NCBI GenBank assembly: GCA_002901265.1
Contig: PPHI01000042.1
Location: forward strand, 62,001-126,000
Source of the DNA: Rhodopirellula baltica
Lineage (GTDB): Bacteria > Planctomycetota > Planctomycetia > Pirellulales > Pirellulaceae
Direction: 5' to 3'
Length of the DNA: 64,000 nt
This document shows, one piece after another, positions 45,964-55,136 of this stretch. The position numbers and the translations under genes were made by a program. The notes under the pieces were generated by a model. The model saw only the letters and a list, made by a program, of their open reading frames with translations. It was not told where the DNA came from and searched no databases. How positions within the stretch are numbered: position 1 is the stretch's first letter; every line of letters starts with the position of its first letter.

Positions 45964-47112
45964 ATGAAAGCCATCGTTGTCGGAACCGGATTCATTGGCC
46001 CCGTACATGTCGAAGCACTCCGCCGCGCAGGCGTTGAAGTTGCCGGGATGGTGGGATCGAGCCCAGAAAAATCAGTCGCCGCCGCAGAGCGATTGGGGCT
46101 GCCCACATCGATCACCACATTCGAGCAAGCACTGCAATCAGATGACGTCGATAGCATTCACTTGACCTCCCCCAACCGCTTGCACTTCGAACAAGCCAAA
46201 GCGGTCTTGCAAGCTGGCAAACACGTGATGTGCGAGAAGCCGCTTGCGATGGATTCGAAACAATCTCGTGAACTGGTCCAGTTGGCCAGCAACACGAACA
46301 CAGTCGCTGGCGTTTCATACAACATTCGTTTCTATCCGCTTTGCCATGAAGCCGCCGCACGTGTTGCCGACGGACGGATCGGTGACCTCTTTCATGTCAC
46401 CGGATCCTATGTTCAAGATTGGTTGCTGAAACCCACCGATTTCAATTGGCGTGTCTCGGCAGAAGACGGCGGTGCCTTACGCGCGATCGCCGACATCGGC
46501 ACCCATTGGCTAGACTTGATTCAGTTTGTGACCGGACAAAAAATTACCGAGGTCTGCGCCGACTTGCGAACCGTTCATCCGATTCGAAAACGCCCGGTCG
46601 GTGGCGCCCAAACGTTTTCCGGAGACGCTGCGCCGGCTACGAACACGGAAGACATCGCGGTCGAAACGGAAGACTGTGGATCCGTGATGCTCCGTTTTGC
46701 CAATGGCGCGAACGGAAACTTGTGGGTCTCACAAACCACTGCCGGACGCAAAAACTGCTTGCGGTTCGAACTCGCCGGAAGCGAGTCTTCGTTGGCATTC
46801 AATAGCGAATCGCCAAATACATTGTGGATCGGGCATCGCGACAAGGCGAGCGAAACACTCATTCGGGACCCTGCCTTGTTGTCCCCTTCTGCTTTGCAAA
46901 CGACGTCGTATCCGGGAGGGCACAACGAAGGTTTCCCAGACACCTTCAAACAACTTTTCCGCAGCTTTTATGGCTACATCAGCGCTGGCGACTATCAAGC
47001 CGCACGTCCCTTCCCAACCTTTGAAGAAGGACACTACGAAATATTGATTTGTGAAGCGATTCTCAAAAGCCATCGCGAACAAGCCTGGGTTAAGGTGAGT
47101 GACAATGCCTGA
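45964..47112 (+). CDS. Gfo/Idh/MocA family NAD(P)-dependent oxidoreductase
   Basis: The start at 45964 (382 aa) places the Rossmann motif at the N-terminus: KAIVVGTGFIGPVHVEAL. Next come the SPNRLHFEQAKAVLQAGKHVMCEKPLAM signature (the EKP motif binds nicotinamide and substrate), GVSYNIRFYPL and GALRAIADIGTHWLDL, the usual DxxxH catalytic region. The C-terminal beta-sheet domain completes a full-length protein. Such enzymes oxidise or reduce sugars and inositols in the cytoplasm. Its end overlaps the ROK kinase start by 8 bases, so a coupled sugar oxidation/phosphorylation function is plausible. The substrate is unknown. Confidence 0.9.
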   Translation: MKAIVVGTGFIGPVHVEALRRAGVEVAGMVGSSPEKSVAAAERLGLPTSITTFEQALQSDDVDSIHLTSPNRLHFEQAKAVLQAGKHVMCEKPLAMDSKQSRELVQLASNTNTVAGVSYNIRFYPLCHEAAARVADGRIGDLFHVTGSYVQDWLLKPTDFNWRVSAEDGGALRAIADIGTHWLDLIQFVTGQKITEVCADLRTVHPIRKRPVGGAQTFSGDAAPATNTEDIAVETEDCGSVMLRFANGANGNLWVSQTTAGRKNCLRFELAGSESSLAFNSESPNTLWIGHRDKASETLIRDPALLSPSALQTTSYPGGHNEGFPDTFKQLFRSFYGYISAGDYQAARPFPTFEEGHYEILICEAILKSHREQAWVKVSDNA

Positions 47113-48100
47113 TCGAGCAACTGAATGTTTCTTCATTGGCGTCGACCTCGGTGGGACCTCCGCAAAGATCGCTCTTGCCGATCAGCATGGGATGATCTTG
47201 GCCCGCGATAGCGTCTGCACCCAAGCCGATGGGCGACCGACGCCAGTCCTCGATTCGATCCTTGACGCGGTGGCACGTTTGCTGACGAGCAATTCAGTTC
47301 CCGCTGGCTCACTCGCAGGACTTGGGATGGGAATCCCGGGCTTGATCGACGTCCAAGCTGGCGTGACGAAATTTCTTCCCAACTTGCCAACACAGTGGCG
47401 CGATGTTCCGGTCGCATCAACGCTTGGTCAGCCACTGAACTGCCCTGTGAAGCTCAGCAATGATGTTCGTACGGCAACTCTGGGCGAATTGCGGTACGGA
47501 ATTGGAAAGTCTCAACACAACCCAACGTTCGCGTTCTTTTCCATCGGAACCGGTGTTGGCGGAGGCGTCGTAATCGACGGGCAAGTCCGTCTAGGGCCGC
47601 TCGGTGCCGCAGGTGAGCTCGGTCATCAAACGATGGTTCCGAATGGCCCACGTTGTGGCTGTGGCAATCACGGTTGCCTGGAGACGCTGGCAAGCGGACC
47701 GGCGATCACGGCCGAAGGGATTCGCTTGGTTCAATCGGGACTGGCACCAAACCTGCGCCGAATCATTGGCGGAGATATGAACCGCGTGTCGCCGGAAACG
47801 ATGGCCGAAGCCGCCGAATTCGATCCGCTGATCGCCGAAGCGATCGAGCGTGCCGCGATCTATCTCGGGGTTGGGGCGGCCAACGTCGTGACGATCTTAC
47901 ACCCGCAGACGATCGTCTTGGGGGGTGGCGTGTCAAAGCTAGGCGATCTGCTGACGACGGTGGTCAAGCGAGAAATCGATCGCCACGTCGGAATGTTTCC
48001 GACGGACGACGTCAGCGTCGTGTGTTCTGATTTAGGCGCCGACGCCGGGATCTATGGAGCAATCTCGCTCGCGAAAGAAGCCGCCGGTCTGGAAGTTTAA
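47105..48100 (+). CDS. ROK family sugar kinase (glucokinase-like)
   Basis: The ATG at 47105 (331 aa) is favoured by AAGGTGAG six bases upstream; a GTG two codons earlier is possible. The N-terminal ATPase motif GVDLGGTSAKIAL, GMGIPGLID, the ND pair in LSNDVRTATLGEL, FFSIGTGVGGGVV and GELGHQTM are all ROK landmarks. CGCGNHGCLET supplies the zinc-binding Cys/His set. ROK proteins of this length without an HTH are kinases that phosphorylate glucose, N-acetylmannosamine or similar sugars with ATP. It overlaps the preceding oxidoreductase, indicating one transcript. Confidence 0.92.
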   Translation: MPDRATECFFIGVDLGGTSAKIALADQHGMILARDSVCTQADGRPTPVLDSILDAVARLLTSNSVPAGSLAGLGMGIPGLIDVQAGVTKFLPNLPTQWRDVPVASTLGQPLNCPVKLSNDVRTATLGELRYGIGKSQHNPTFAFFSIGTGVGGGVVIDGQVRLGPLGAAGELGHQTMVPNGPRCGCGNHGCLETLASGPAITAEGIRLVQSGLAPNLRRIIGGDMNRVSPETMAEAAEFDPLIAEAIERAAIYLGVGAANVVTILHPQTIVLGGGVSKLGDLLTTVVKREIDRHVGMFPTDDVSVVCSDLGADAGIYGAISLAKEAAGLEV

Positions 48101-48153
48101 CCGGCGTTGAACAAGTGACGCTGCTCAAGTAGCAATCGCGCCACTTCGCAAAG

Positions 48154-48630
48154 TTATTGTCCGACAGCCATTTCGGAATACAGGTTGGTTGATCCACCGA
48201 CCGGATCAAGGCTTGCTTCGGCAAACGATTCGTCCGTTTCCCAAACACGTACGCGGACGGCTTTCGCGCCTGAGCCATCGAGGGCCGCCGGGCACATTTC
48301 CTCGAGCAAGTACTTTGCCATGTTCTCGGCGGTCGGATTGTAAGGCATCAAAAAAATCCGAGATGGCGTCACCATCTCCAATGCCGTTCGCGCATTGTCG
48401 TCGTCTTGGTGAATTAAAAATCCATGGTCCCAGTTCTCGTCAATCCAACCTTTGACGCGACTTTTCAGATCTGAAAAGTCGATCACACGACCGACATCAT
48501 CCTGTTGCTCGCCCTGCACAAAGAAATCGGCAACATAGTTGTGGCCATGAAAGTTTTCGCACTTGCCACCATGATGAAGTAATCGGTGTCCGGCGCAAAA
48601 CTTGATGCGGCGCATGATGGTCAGGGCCAT
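48154..48630 (-). CDS. queD: 6-carboxy-5,6,7,8-tetrahydropterin synthase / PTPS family
   Basis: This 158-residue protein has the zinc ligands His15 (CAGHRL), His28 and His30 (NFHGHNY), with the catalytic Cys24 in GGKCENFHGH. VIDFSDLK and WDHGFLIHQDD (His for substrate activation) and the late acidic ETDESFAEA that anchors the pterin are all in order. QueD turns dihydroneopterin triphosphate into 6-carboxytetrahydropterin on the way to queuosine. Eukaryote-like PTPS for biopterin is the alternative. No queC/queE neighbours are in the window. It converges on the ROK kinase gene. Confidence 0.88.
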   Translation of the reverse strand: MALTIMRRIKFCAGHRLLHHGGKCENFHGHNYVADFFVQGEQQDDVGRVIDFSDLKSRVKGWIDENWDHGFLIHQDDDNARTALEMVTPSRIFLMPYNPTAENMAKYLLEEMCPAALDGSGAKAVRVRVWETDESFAEASLDPVGGSTNLYSEMAVGQ

Positions 48631-49026
48631 GGCAAATTGCTCGTGTGGATCAGTCAGATGGCAAATGGGTGAATGCCGGCCAGAATACGGCCGAGTTCTT
48701 CATTATTGACCGACGACAACTGTCGTGAAAGGCGAAATCCCAAACCGGACAGTAGCGCCGTTAGCGCGAGTCACCGTTCAAACTGGCATCATCCGTCTCC
48801 TGAACGAGATTTTTCAGCGGGAGAATTCATCCTCCGTTGGCCGGAATCTCACTCACAGCAACTTCTTCGCCCCCCGGCTGGATCTTAAAGCCTCCGCCTG
48901 GAACGTGTTCAGTTTAAGTGAATTGTGTACCAAGAAGTTTGGAAACGCGGATCACAGAGGCGCCGAACTGGTATCAATCGCGGTTCAATTTTTTCACCGC
49001 ACTTAGTGACTGGCGGAACCGAACCG
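48631..49026. promoter_or_regulatory. 396-bp divergent intergenic region
   Basis: This separates the queD start from the start of the unknown plus-strand protein and should contain both promoters. A plus-strand frame enters from 48925 in phase with the downstream gene but starts poorly. I see no convincing operator or riboswitch, including no obvious preQ1-type pseudoknot next to queD. Confidence 0.35.
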
Positions 49027-50049
49027 ATGCGTGTCAGCAAGTCTCGCTCCAAAATCTATCGTGACGGCCGTTGTGTCATCGTCTATCGAATGGACGAAGG
49101 ACACTACTCCGAGCCCGTGACGCTAAGCCGGCAAGAAGCGATCGAAGTTGCCAGTGAGTTCCGCAAAAACACCTGCGCACTACCGCAGCGAAACATCAAC
49201 CTTGCCGCAGCAAACTTCGTCTTCAATGCGGTCCAGCAACTCGGCTGGCTAGAAGGAACCGGACACGACAGCAGTGCCGGTGATCTCACGCAGGCAACTT
49301 CCGAATCAGATGTCGCCGACGAAGAAGACACGGTCGTGACCGCCGATGCAGAATCCCCCGACGACGCGCCACAACAACTCACGCAAGAGCTACCGACACG
49401 TAAGTACTTTCCCTTTATCGCTGCCGCAATTCGCCCTTCCATTGATAGCGATCGGATTGGCGATCTCGCATTCGTCCTCAGTGGCGTTGCACCAGCTCGT
49501 CGCGTGGACCCGCAATCCAAACGCTCCGACCTGACGATTTCAGATTTCGTCCGCCAAGCAAATCATCGCATCTCCCCGACACAAGAATTAATGCGTGATC
49601 ATCACTACGCATTGTCACAATACCATCACCTTGACCTAAACGGCTTCCGCGCCCGATGGACCTCGGTCAACGAAAAGCTAGGCAAACAAGAAGCAACTGA
49701 TCTGTTGAAACTCGTTCGCAAGCTACGAAAACTGGAAATCGGTGACGACGGGGCGGCATTCAAAGACGTGCAATTGCAGCCCCTGCTCGAATCGATCTAT
49801 GACAAGAGCATTGAATTAATGCACCATCAGTTTCGTACCGCTCGGCGGAAACTCGAAGAGGCACATACGACGGTCGTTAAGAAACCGGCTCCGAATGCGA
49901 TCCAACAATTCTTGCAACGCTTTCAACGGGGAACAGCCAAGTCATCGACGCCAAAGCCAATCGAGCTTTCCGAAATCGAACAGCAGATCACCCGCGACTA
50001 TCTCGATGTCGCGATAAAACTCGGTCAAATCGTCCGAGCTTTTCCTTGA
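49027..50049 (+). CDS. hypothetical protein, basic N-domain and helical C-domain
   Basis: I do not recognise this 340-residue protein. From the ATG at 49027 it has a compact N-terminal part (about 1-75, strands around KIYRDGRCVIVYRM then helices), an acidic linker (about 80-125, rich in Asp, Glu, Ala and Thr), and a predominantly helical charged part from about 130. The latter includes KLGKQEATDLLKLVRKLRKL and a possible coiled coil near 260-300. No membrane segment or catalytic signature is visible. The predicted cytoplasmic location and protein-interaction role are guesses. It converges on the SDR gene. Confidence 0.7.
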   Translation: MRVSKSRSKIYRDGRCVIVYRMDEGHYSEPVTLSRQEAIEVASEFRKNTCALPQRNINLAAANFVFNAVQQLGWLEGTGHDSSAGDLTQATSESDVADEEDTVVTADAESPDDAPQQLTQELPTRKYFPFIAAAIRPSIDSDRIGDLAFVLSGVAPARRVDPQSKRSDLTISDFVRQANHRISPTQELMRDHHYALSQYHHLDLNGFRARWTSVNEKLGKQEATDLLKLVRKLRKLEIGDDGAAFKDVQLQPLLESIYDKSIELMHHQFRTARRKLEEAHTTVVKKPAPNAIQQFLQRFQRGTAKSSTPKPIELSEIEQQITRDYLDVAIKLGQIVRAFP

Positions 50050-50071
50050 TCAGCTGGCAAGCGGCTCAGCA

Positions 50072-50851
50072 CTAACGTGCGGTCCAGCCTCCATCGACGA
50101 CAAGCATGCTTCCAGTGGTGAAGCTTGATGCGTCGCTCGAAAGATAGATCGCGGCACCTTGAATCTCTTCTAGGTTGCCCCAGCGATTCATCGCGACCGC
50201 ACCGACAATAAACTTTTTTGCCTCTTCGGAATCAGCGATCGGTTCGTTCATCGGGGTCAAGAACGGCCCAGGACAAATCGCATTGACGGTGATTTTCGAT
50301 TCAGCCAATTCCAATGCCAACGCACGTGTCATTTGCACGATCGCGCCTTTGCTGGCGGTGTACGGTGTGCGGTTGGCGAGCCCGACCAATCCCAAGGTAC
50401 TCGCCAGATTGACAATACGGCCACCGCCGCGTTTTTTCATTTCAGGCACAACTGCCTTGCATGTCAACCAAACGCCATCAACGTTGACTTGCTGTACTTT
50501 TCGAAAGTCATCATAGGACAGCTCCTCGATCGAACCCCTTAGGTTGATCCCGGCGTTGTTGATCAGGATATCGATCCCGCCGAATCGCTCGGTAACCGTT
50601 GCGACCAACTTGGCAACTTGGTCAGCATCGACAACGTCGGCGGCGATACCAATCGCTTCAACACCATATTGCTGCGCAATCTCCTCGGCCGCCTGCTGGG
50701 CCTCGTCCGCATTGCGGCTGCACAACGCGATCTTTGCCCCAGCCGATGCCAAACCGGCTGCCATGGCCGCCCCAAGCCCCTTTGAACCTCCGGTGACGAT
50801 TGCCACGCGGTCAGACAAGTCAAATAGTTTGATTCCGGGAAGTTGCTTCAT
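50072..50851 (-). CDS. short-chain dehydrogenase/reductase (SDR)
   Basis: This classical SDR has 259 residues: cofactor motif TGGSKGLG at 20-27, the NNAG structural motif at 98-101, catalytic Ser151 and the YxxxK pair Tyr164/Lys168 (YTASK), and the post-motif CPGPFLTPMN. The overall pattern is closest to the gluconate 5-dehydrogenase / 3-oxoacyl reductase-like SDRs. It reduces or oxidises a hydroxyl/keto substrate with NAD(P)H in the cytoplasm; specificity cannot be read from the sequence. It appears monocistronic; the next gene downstream is convergent. Confidence 0.9.
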   Translation of the reverse strand: MKQLPGIKLFDLSDRVAIVTGGSKGLGAAMAAGLASAGAKIALCSRNADEAQQAAEEIAQQYGVEAIGIAADVVDADQVAKLVATVTERFGGIDILINNAGINLRGSIEELSYDDFRKVQQVNVDGVWLTCKAVVPEMKKRGGGRIVNLASTLGLVGLANRTPYTASKGAIVQMTRALALELAESKITVNAICPGPFLTPMNEPIADSEEAKKFIVGAVAMNRWGNLEEIQGAAIYLSSDASSFTTGSMLVVDGGWTAR

Positions 50852-51007
50852 CGGGGCTGGCCAATTCGATGCGAGAAAGTCAGGTGGGGTCTAAACCAAC
50901 ACCCAACGTACGCCAACCCACGGGCCCCAAGCAAGTACCGCTAGCTATTGCGGCGATGAAGTGATCGCGCTCTGCGAAATGCAGACAGTACCACCGGCCG
51001 AAGCCCC

Positions 51008-51853
51008 TTACGCGACATTGCGCGTCGAACGGCGATGCAAACGCAACTCGGGTCCCCGTTGCACGACACTGCGATCCGAAAGCGGATACCGAATTTTCGT
51101 CAGTGCGTTTCGCATCGCGACCGCATCACGAAACCGCTTTCGTGGCGAGGGGTCGATCGACTTTCGAATCAACGACACCAAGTCAGCAGCCAGTCCGCGC
51201 CGAAGTCGATTGTATCCCGGCAATGGGGCTTCGAACGGATACTCAGGCAGCTCGCCGGACAGCAATCGATACAGCACCAGCCCCAACGAGAATACATCGC
51301 TGCGATAGTTCGGGTGTCCCATCGCCTGCTCAGGCGCCATGTACCCCAGCGTGCCGGATGCCGACACGTCATGACAAACGTTTTCGAGTCGAGCGAGCCC
51401 AAAATCCGTCAGCCGAATCACGTTTCCTGGAAACAGGATAAAGTTCTCCGGTTTGATATCGCGGTGCAATACGCGATGCTCGTGTGCGAAGGCGACGGCA
51501 TCGACCATCTGCACGAGAAAGTCAACACAAACCGCTCGTGACATCCGTCGACACAAACGGTCAGCCAATGACTCGTCACCGATCGGGAACACCATCACGA
51601 AGACATCGTCGATGAATTGTGCGTTCTTCAGCTGCAAAATCCCGGGGTGCTCCAGGCGAGCCATGATCCGCACTTCGCGTTGCAAATCGTCAAGTGATTG
51701 CGAGTTGCTGATGTAACGGGTATCGGGAATTTTGATCGCGACATGGCGGCCCTCGATCGTGTCGGCAGCCGCAAAGACGGTCGCGAATCCGCCTTCCCCC
51801 AATCGCTTGGTAAGACGGTATTTCCCAAGTCTCGAACCGACGCGAAGGTTCAT
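51008..51853 (-). CDS. Hanks-type serine/threonine protein kinase
   Basis: From the ATG at 51853 it is 281 residues, essentially a bare kinase domain. An ATG 41 codons upstream is possible but adds a stretch without kinase features. The glycine loop GEGGFATV is at 19-26, the ATP-anchoring Lys at 41 (VAIKI), the C-helix Glu near 60, catalytic HRDIKPEN at 130-137, DFG at 150-152 and APE at 173-175, followed by SDVFSLGLVLYRLLSG. All catalytic residues are intact. It lacks a transmembrane or sensor domain and is therefore probably cytoplasmic. The short post-kinase tail is basic. Targets are unknown. Confidence 0.88.
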   Translation of the reverse strand: MNLRVGSRLGKYRLTKRLGEGGFATVFAAADTIEGRHVAIKIPDTRYISNSQSLDDLQREVRIMARLEHPGILQLKNAQFIDDVFVMVFPIGDESLADRLCRRMSRAVCVDFLVQMVDAVAFAHEHRVLHRDIKPENFILFPGNVIRLTDFGLARLENVCHDVSASGTLGYMAPEQAMGHPNYRSDVFSLGLVLYRLLSGELPEYPFEAPLPGYNRLRRGLAADLVSLIRKSIDPSPRKRFRDAVAMRNALTKIRYPLSDRSVVQRGPELRLHRRSTRNVA

Positions 51854-52112
51854 CGTGGCGGACTTTTGATTGGCGAAGATTCTGAACGTCGTCACAGGCT
51901 TTCGGATCAATTGCGCAGCGAAAAGCCGGTGTGACAGCGGGAATTGATTCACCGGCGGCGAGTGACATGCAATCAACCGGGGTTAAAAGCAGACCTCTCG
52001 CGCTTCAGTTAATCGGCACAAACGGAGTCGACGATATAGTTTTTTAAGGTGCTGCGATCGGACTTTTCGGCAGATTTCGAACTCGGCTGTTTTCAAAGTC
52101 AGCGGTCCACGC

Positions 52113-52958
52113 TTACGAACGAGGCACCTCAAGCCGCATCCACCGAGACAGCAACGTGATCGAAATCAGATGCACTAAACCAAACAGCAACAATCCCAAC
52201 AACGTGGACGCGAACACCGCCGCGATCAACGCATCGGTTTTTACAAAGCCCTGCCAGTGCGTCATCAAGGTCCCCAATCCGTCGTACTGATTGCCGCTCC
52301 CGTTCCCGACGAAAAACTCGGCCACGATCGCACCGATCACGGCCAAACCGCTACTTGTTTTCGCGCCAATCACCAATGAAGGGATCGCACTCGGCATTTG
52401 CAGCTTGACCAGTTTCTGAGTTCTCGACGCACCGTACAACTGAAACAGATCCCCCCAAGCATGGTCAATCATGGTGAGCCCCGCGGTGACATTGTTAACA
52501 ACGGGGAACAAACAAACGATGACCGTCACGATCACCACCGTCCGAAATTCGTAGCCGCTCCAAGTGATCAACAGTGGCGCGATCGCGACGATCGGGACCG
52601 TCTGCAGAAAGACGACGTAGGGAAAAAACGCCAGACGAATTCGACGAGACTGCGAAAACCCAACGCTGATCAAACAACCTAGGGTGACAGCCGACAACAA
52701 GCCCGCGAAACTTGCCAAACCGGTTGTCAAGAACCCGCGAAAGAGCTCGACCCGATGCACCAGCACCGCGTCCCATACTTGACTCGGAAGCGGCAACAGG
52801 GCTCGCGGTAAATCCCACGCCCGAACAATTCCCCACCACACTAGCAACGTCACCATCGCGACCGCCAGCACCGGCGTCCAAGTCACCAGAGCACGCCGCC
52901 AGAATCGCTTTCCTGTTTCGCCTGCGAAACGTTCATATTCACGGTCGTTCGACATCAT
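52113..52958 (-). CDS. ABC transporter permease (TauC/SsuC/ThiX type)
   Basis: This 281-residue integral membrane protein has about six hydrophobic helices and the EAA-type cytoplasmic loop (YGASRTQKLVKLQMPSAIPSLVIG) that docks on the ATPase. It belongs to the BPD_transp_1 permeases for nitrate, sulfonates/taurine or thiamine precursors; the substrate is not decided by sequence. Its ATG overlaps the stop of the ATPase gene (ATGA), so the two are coupled. No periplasmic binding-protein gene is present in the window next to them. Confidence 0.9.
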   Translation of the reverse strand: MMSNDREYERFAGETGKRFWRRALVTWTPVLAVAMVTLLVWWGIVRAWDLPRALLPLPSQVWDAVLVHRVELFRGFLTTGLASFAGLLSAVTLGCLISVGFSQSRRIRLAFFPYVVFLQTVPIVAIAPLLITWSGYEFRTVVIVTVIVCLFPVVNNVTAGLTMIDHAWGDLFQLYGASRTQKLVKLQMPSAIPSLVIGAKTSSGLAVIGAIVAEFFVGNGSGNQYDGLGTLMTHWQGFVKTDALIAAVFASTLLGLLLFGLVHLISITLLSRWMRLEVPRS

Positions 52959-53758
52959 GCCAACCCTCTCTCGGTCGCGCCATCCGCCACAACAGCAGGT
53001 TCACCGCGTAGGCGATCGCTGACCACACCGAGAAACTCCGCGAAAGGCGTTGTTCTCATTTGCGAGGGATGTCGCGGCCACGAAATCGGATTTTGAAGAA
53101 CCGATTCGAGCCGGCCTGCACGCATCACCGCAATCCGATTGGACAGCAATATCGATTCGCTAATGTTGTGCGTGACCATCACTGCCGTAAATCGCTGCTG
53201 CTCCCAAAGTGACAGGACCAACTGCCCCAGTTCGTTGCGCAGCATGTCATCCAGCGCGGCAAATGGCTCGTCAAGCAGCAACAGTTTCGGTTCGCTGACG
53301 AGTGCCCGAGCGATCGAGACCCGCATTTTCATTCCGCCGGAAAGCTGGTGCGGCATCCTATCGGCTACCGTCGACAGTTGCACCGATGCGAGCGCGTCGC
53401 GGGCCCTTTCGGATCGCTCCTTCGCATTACCCCAGCCAATCAACTCCAGCGGCAGCGTGACGTTTTGCAATGTCGTCGCCCAAGGTAATAAAGCGGGGCT
53501 TTGAAATACGAATCCGATCTGGCCCTGTTTGGCAACGGCAGGCGGGTCGATGGTCACCGTGCCTTTTGTCACCGACTGCAACCCCGCCATCGCGCGCAAT
53601 AACGTCGTCTTTCCACACCCGCTCGGCCCGATCAGTGAAACGATCTCACCACGCTGGACCAGCAAATCGACCTGGCGGACGGCAACCTGTTGATCGAAGG
53701 CGACGGTCACGCCGTCACAGCGGACCGCCGACGACTCGTTTAGAAGTGGATCATCCAT
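52955..53758 (-). CDS. ABC transporter ATP-binding protein (TauB/SsuB type)
   Basis: This 267-residue ATPase has Walker A GPSGCGKT at 44-51, the Q-loop in FVFQSPALLPW, signature LSGGMKMR, Walker B LLLLDEP followed by the D-loop (FAALD) and the H-loop MVTHN. The composition LLPWATTLQNV is typical for the nitrate/sulfonate/taurine/HMP subfamily. It drives uptake with the permease encoded next. It begins 12 bases after the LhgO gene on the same strand, suggesting a three-gene transcript. Confidence 0.92.
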   Translation of the reverse strand: MDDPLLNESSAVRCDGVTVAFDQQVAVRQVDLLVQRGEIVSLIGPSGCGKTTLLRAMAGLQSVTKGTVTIDPPAVAKQGQIGFVFQSPALLPWATTLQNVTLPLELIGWGNAKERSERARDALASVQLSTVADRMPHQLSGGMKMRVSIARALVSEPKLLLLDEPFAALDDMLRNELGQLVLSLWEQQRFTAVMVTHNISESILLSNRIAVMRAGRLESVLQNPISWPRHPSQMRTTPFAEFLGVVSDRLRGEPAVVADGATERGLA

Positions 53759-53770
53759 GTATTTAGTGAC

Positions 53771-54991
53771 TTACGCGCACTGGTCTGGTTTCGGGATCGA
53801 ATCGACGATCAACTCCGCGATCGCGAGTGACGCCGTAGCGGCCGGAGAGGGCGCATTCAAAACGTGTGTGGACAGCCCCACCGACTCGATCAAGAAATCG
53901 TCGATTAACTCACCACCGGCAGACACCGCCTGCGCACGAACTCCCGCTCGACCGGCGACCAAATCCGATGACTGCAATGTCGGCAACAACTTTTGCAGCG
54001 CCGAGACGAACGCTGATTTTCGCAATGAACGATTCATTTCGCCCAATCCGGTTTTCCAATGTTTGAAAGCCAACTTTTGGAATCCTGGAAAGACAACGGT
54101 CTGCTTCATATCACGCAGGCTGATTTGATTCCAACGGTAACCTTCGCGCGCCAGGGCCAAAACGGCATTCGGTCCGCATTCGATCCCGCCATCAATCATC
54201 CGCGTGAAGTGAACTCCTAAAAAGGGGAATTCAGGATTGGGGACGGGGTAAATCATGTGATTAACCATGTGCTCTCGACCGGGAGCAAGTTCGTAGTACT
54301 CCCCCCGGAACGGCACGATTCGGACATCGGTTTTCACGCCAGCCATTTGGGCAACCCGATCACATTGCAGTCCCGCGCAGTTGATCAAATACCCCGTCGA
54401 CAAAGACAGCCCCGATTTCAATCCGACCACGACGGAAGAAGCAAGATTTTGAATCGATGTTACCTCAGCCAGGAAACGAATTTCGCCACCACGTTGCCGG
54501 ATTAGCGTCGCCAACGTCTCACAAACGCGAGCGTAGTTGACGATTCCAGATTCCGGCACATGCAAAGCGGCTATCCCGGACGCTTGCGGTTCGATCTCCC
54601 GCAGTTCGTCGCTGTTGATCCTTTTGAACTCGACACCGTTTGCTTCGGCACGCTCGGAGATTCGCTGTAGCGATTCGACTTCGGCCGCGTTTGTGGCGAC
54701 GACGACTTTCCCACACCGCTCCCACGGAATTTGGTGATGATCACAAAACGCCTCCATCAGGACTTTGCCACGCCGGCAAGTGGTCGCACGCTGTGAGCCC
54801 GGTCGGTAATAAATCCCGCTGTGAATGACGCCTGAGTTATGACCGCTTTGGTGTTTGGCGACACGATTTTCTGTATCGACGACCGCGAGACTGCAATCCG
54901 GGTATCGCGTCAGCAACTCGGACGCTGTCGCAAGCCCCACGATCCCGGCCCCGATAACAACAAAATCATAGTTCCGCTTCGAATCCGGCAT
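53771..54991 (-). CDS. lhgO: L-2-hydroxyglutarate oxidase family FAD enzyme
   Basis: This 406-residue flavoprotein of the DAO/LhgO family has the FAD dinucleotide motif VVIGAGIVGLATASELL at 11-27, an acidic residue ending strand 2 (VVDTE), and the LhgO-typical HQSGHNSGVIHSGIYYRPGS at about 48-67. GYLINCAGLQCDRVA, RIVPFRGEYYEL and HPxPNPEFPFLGVHFTRM-like blocks follow. Family members oxidise L-2-hydroxyglutarate to 2-oxoglutarate and pass electrons to quinone. It is the first gene of the run with the ABC transporter, so its product or a related acid may be linked to import, by inference. It is divergent from the DUF58 gene over 145 bases. Confidence 0.9.
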   Translation of the reverse strand: MPDSKRNYDFVVIGAGIVGLATASELLTRYPDCSLAVVDTENRVAKHQSGHNSGVIHSGIYYRPGSQRATTCRRGKVLMEAFCDHHQIPWERCGKVVVATNAAEVESLQRISERAEANGVEFKRINSDELREIEPQASGIAALHVPESGIVNYARVCETLATLIRQRGGEIRFLAEVTSIQNLASSVVVGLKSGLSLSTGYLINCAGLQCDRVAQMAGVKTDVRIVPFRGEYYELAPGREHMVNHMIYPVPNPEFPFLGVHFTRMIDGGIECGPNAVLALAREGYRWNQISLRDMKQTVVFPGFQKLAFKHWKTGLGEMNRSLRKSAFVSALQKLLPTLQSSDLVAGRAGVRAQAVSAGGELIDDFLIESVGLSTHVLNAPSPAATASLAIAELIVDSIPKPDQCA

Positions 54992-55136
54992 GACGTCTCA
55001 GAATCTTAGGATTGCGCGCCATCTCACCAAGCGATCAAAACTCCGCTTCGGGGGATTGGCAAAATCGCATAAAATACAGTTGGTCTCAGGCGACGACCCT
55101 CATCTTGATTTAACTCCCTGGCAAGCGAAACCCTGA

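Noticed and set aside
48500-49026. A preQ1 riboswitch upstream of queD
   Set aside because: I found no small pseudoknot-like hairpin with the A-rich tail in the leader.
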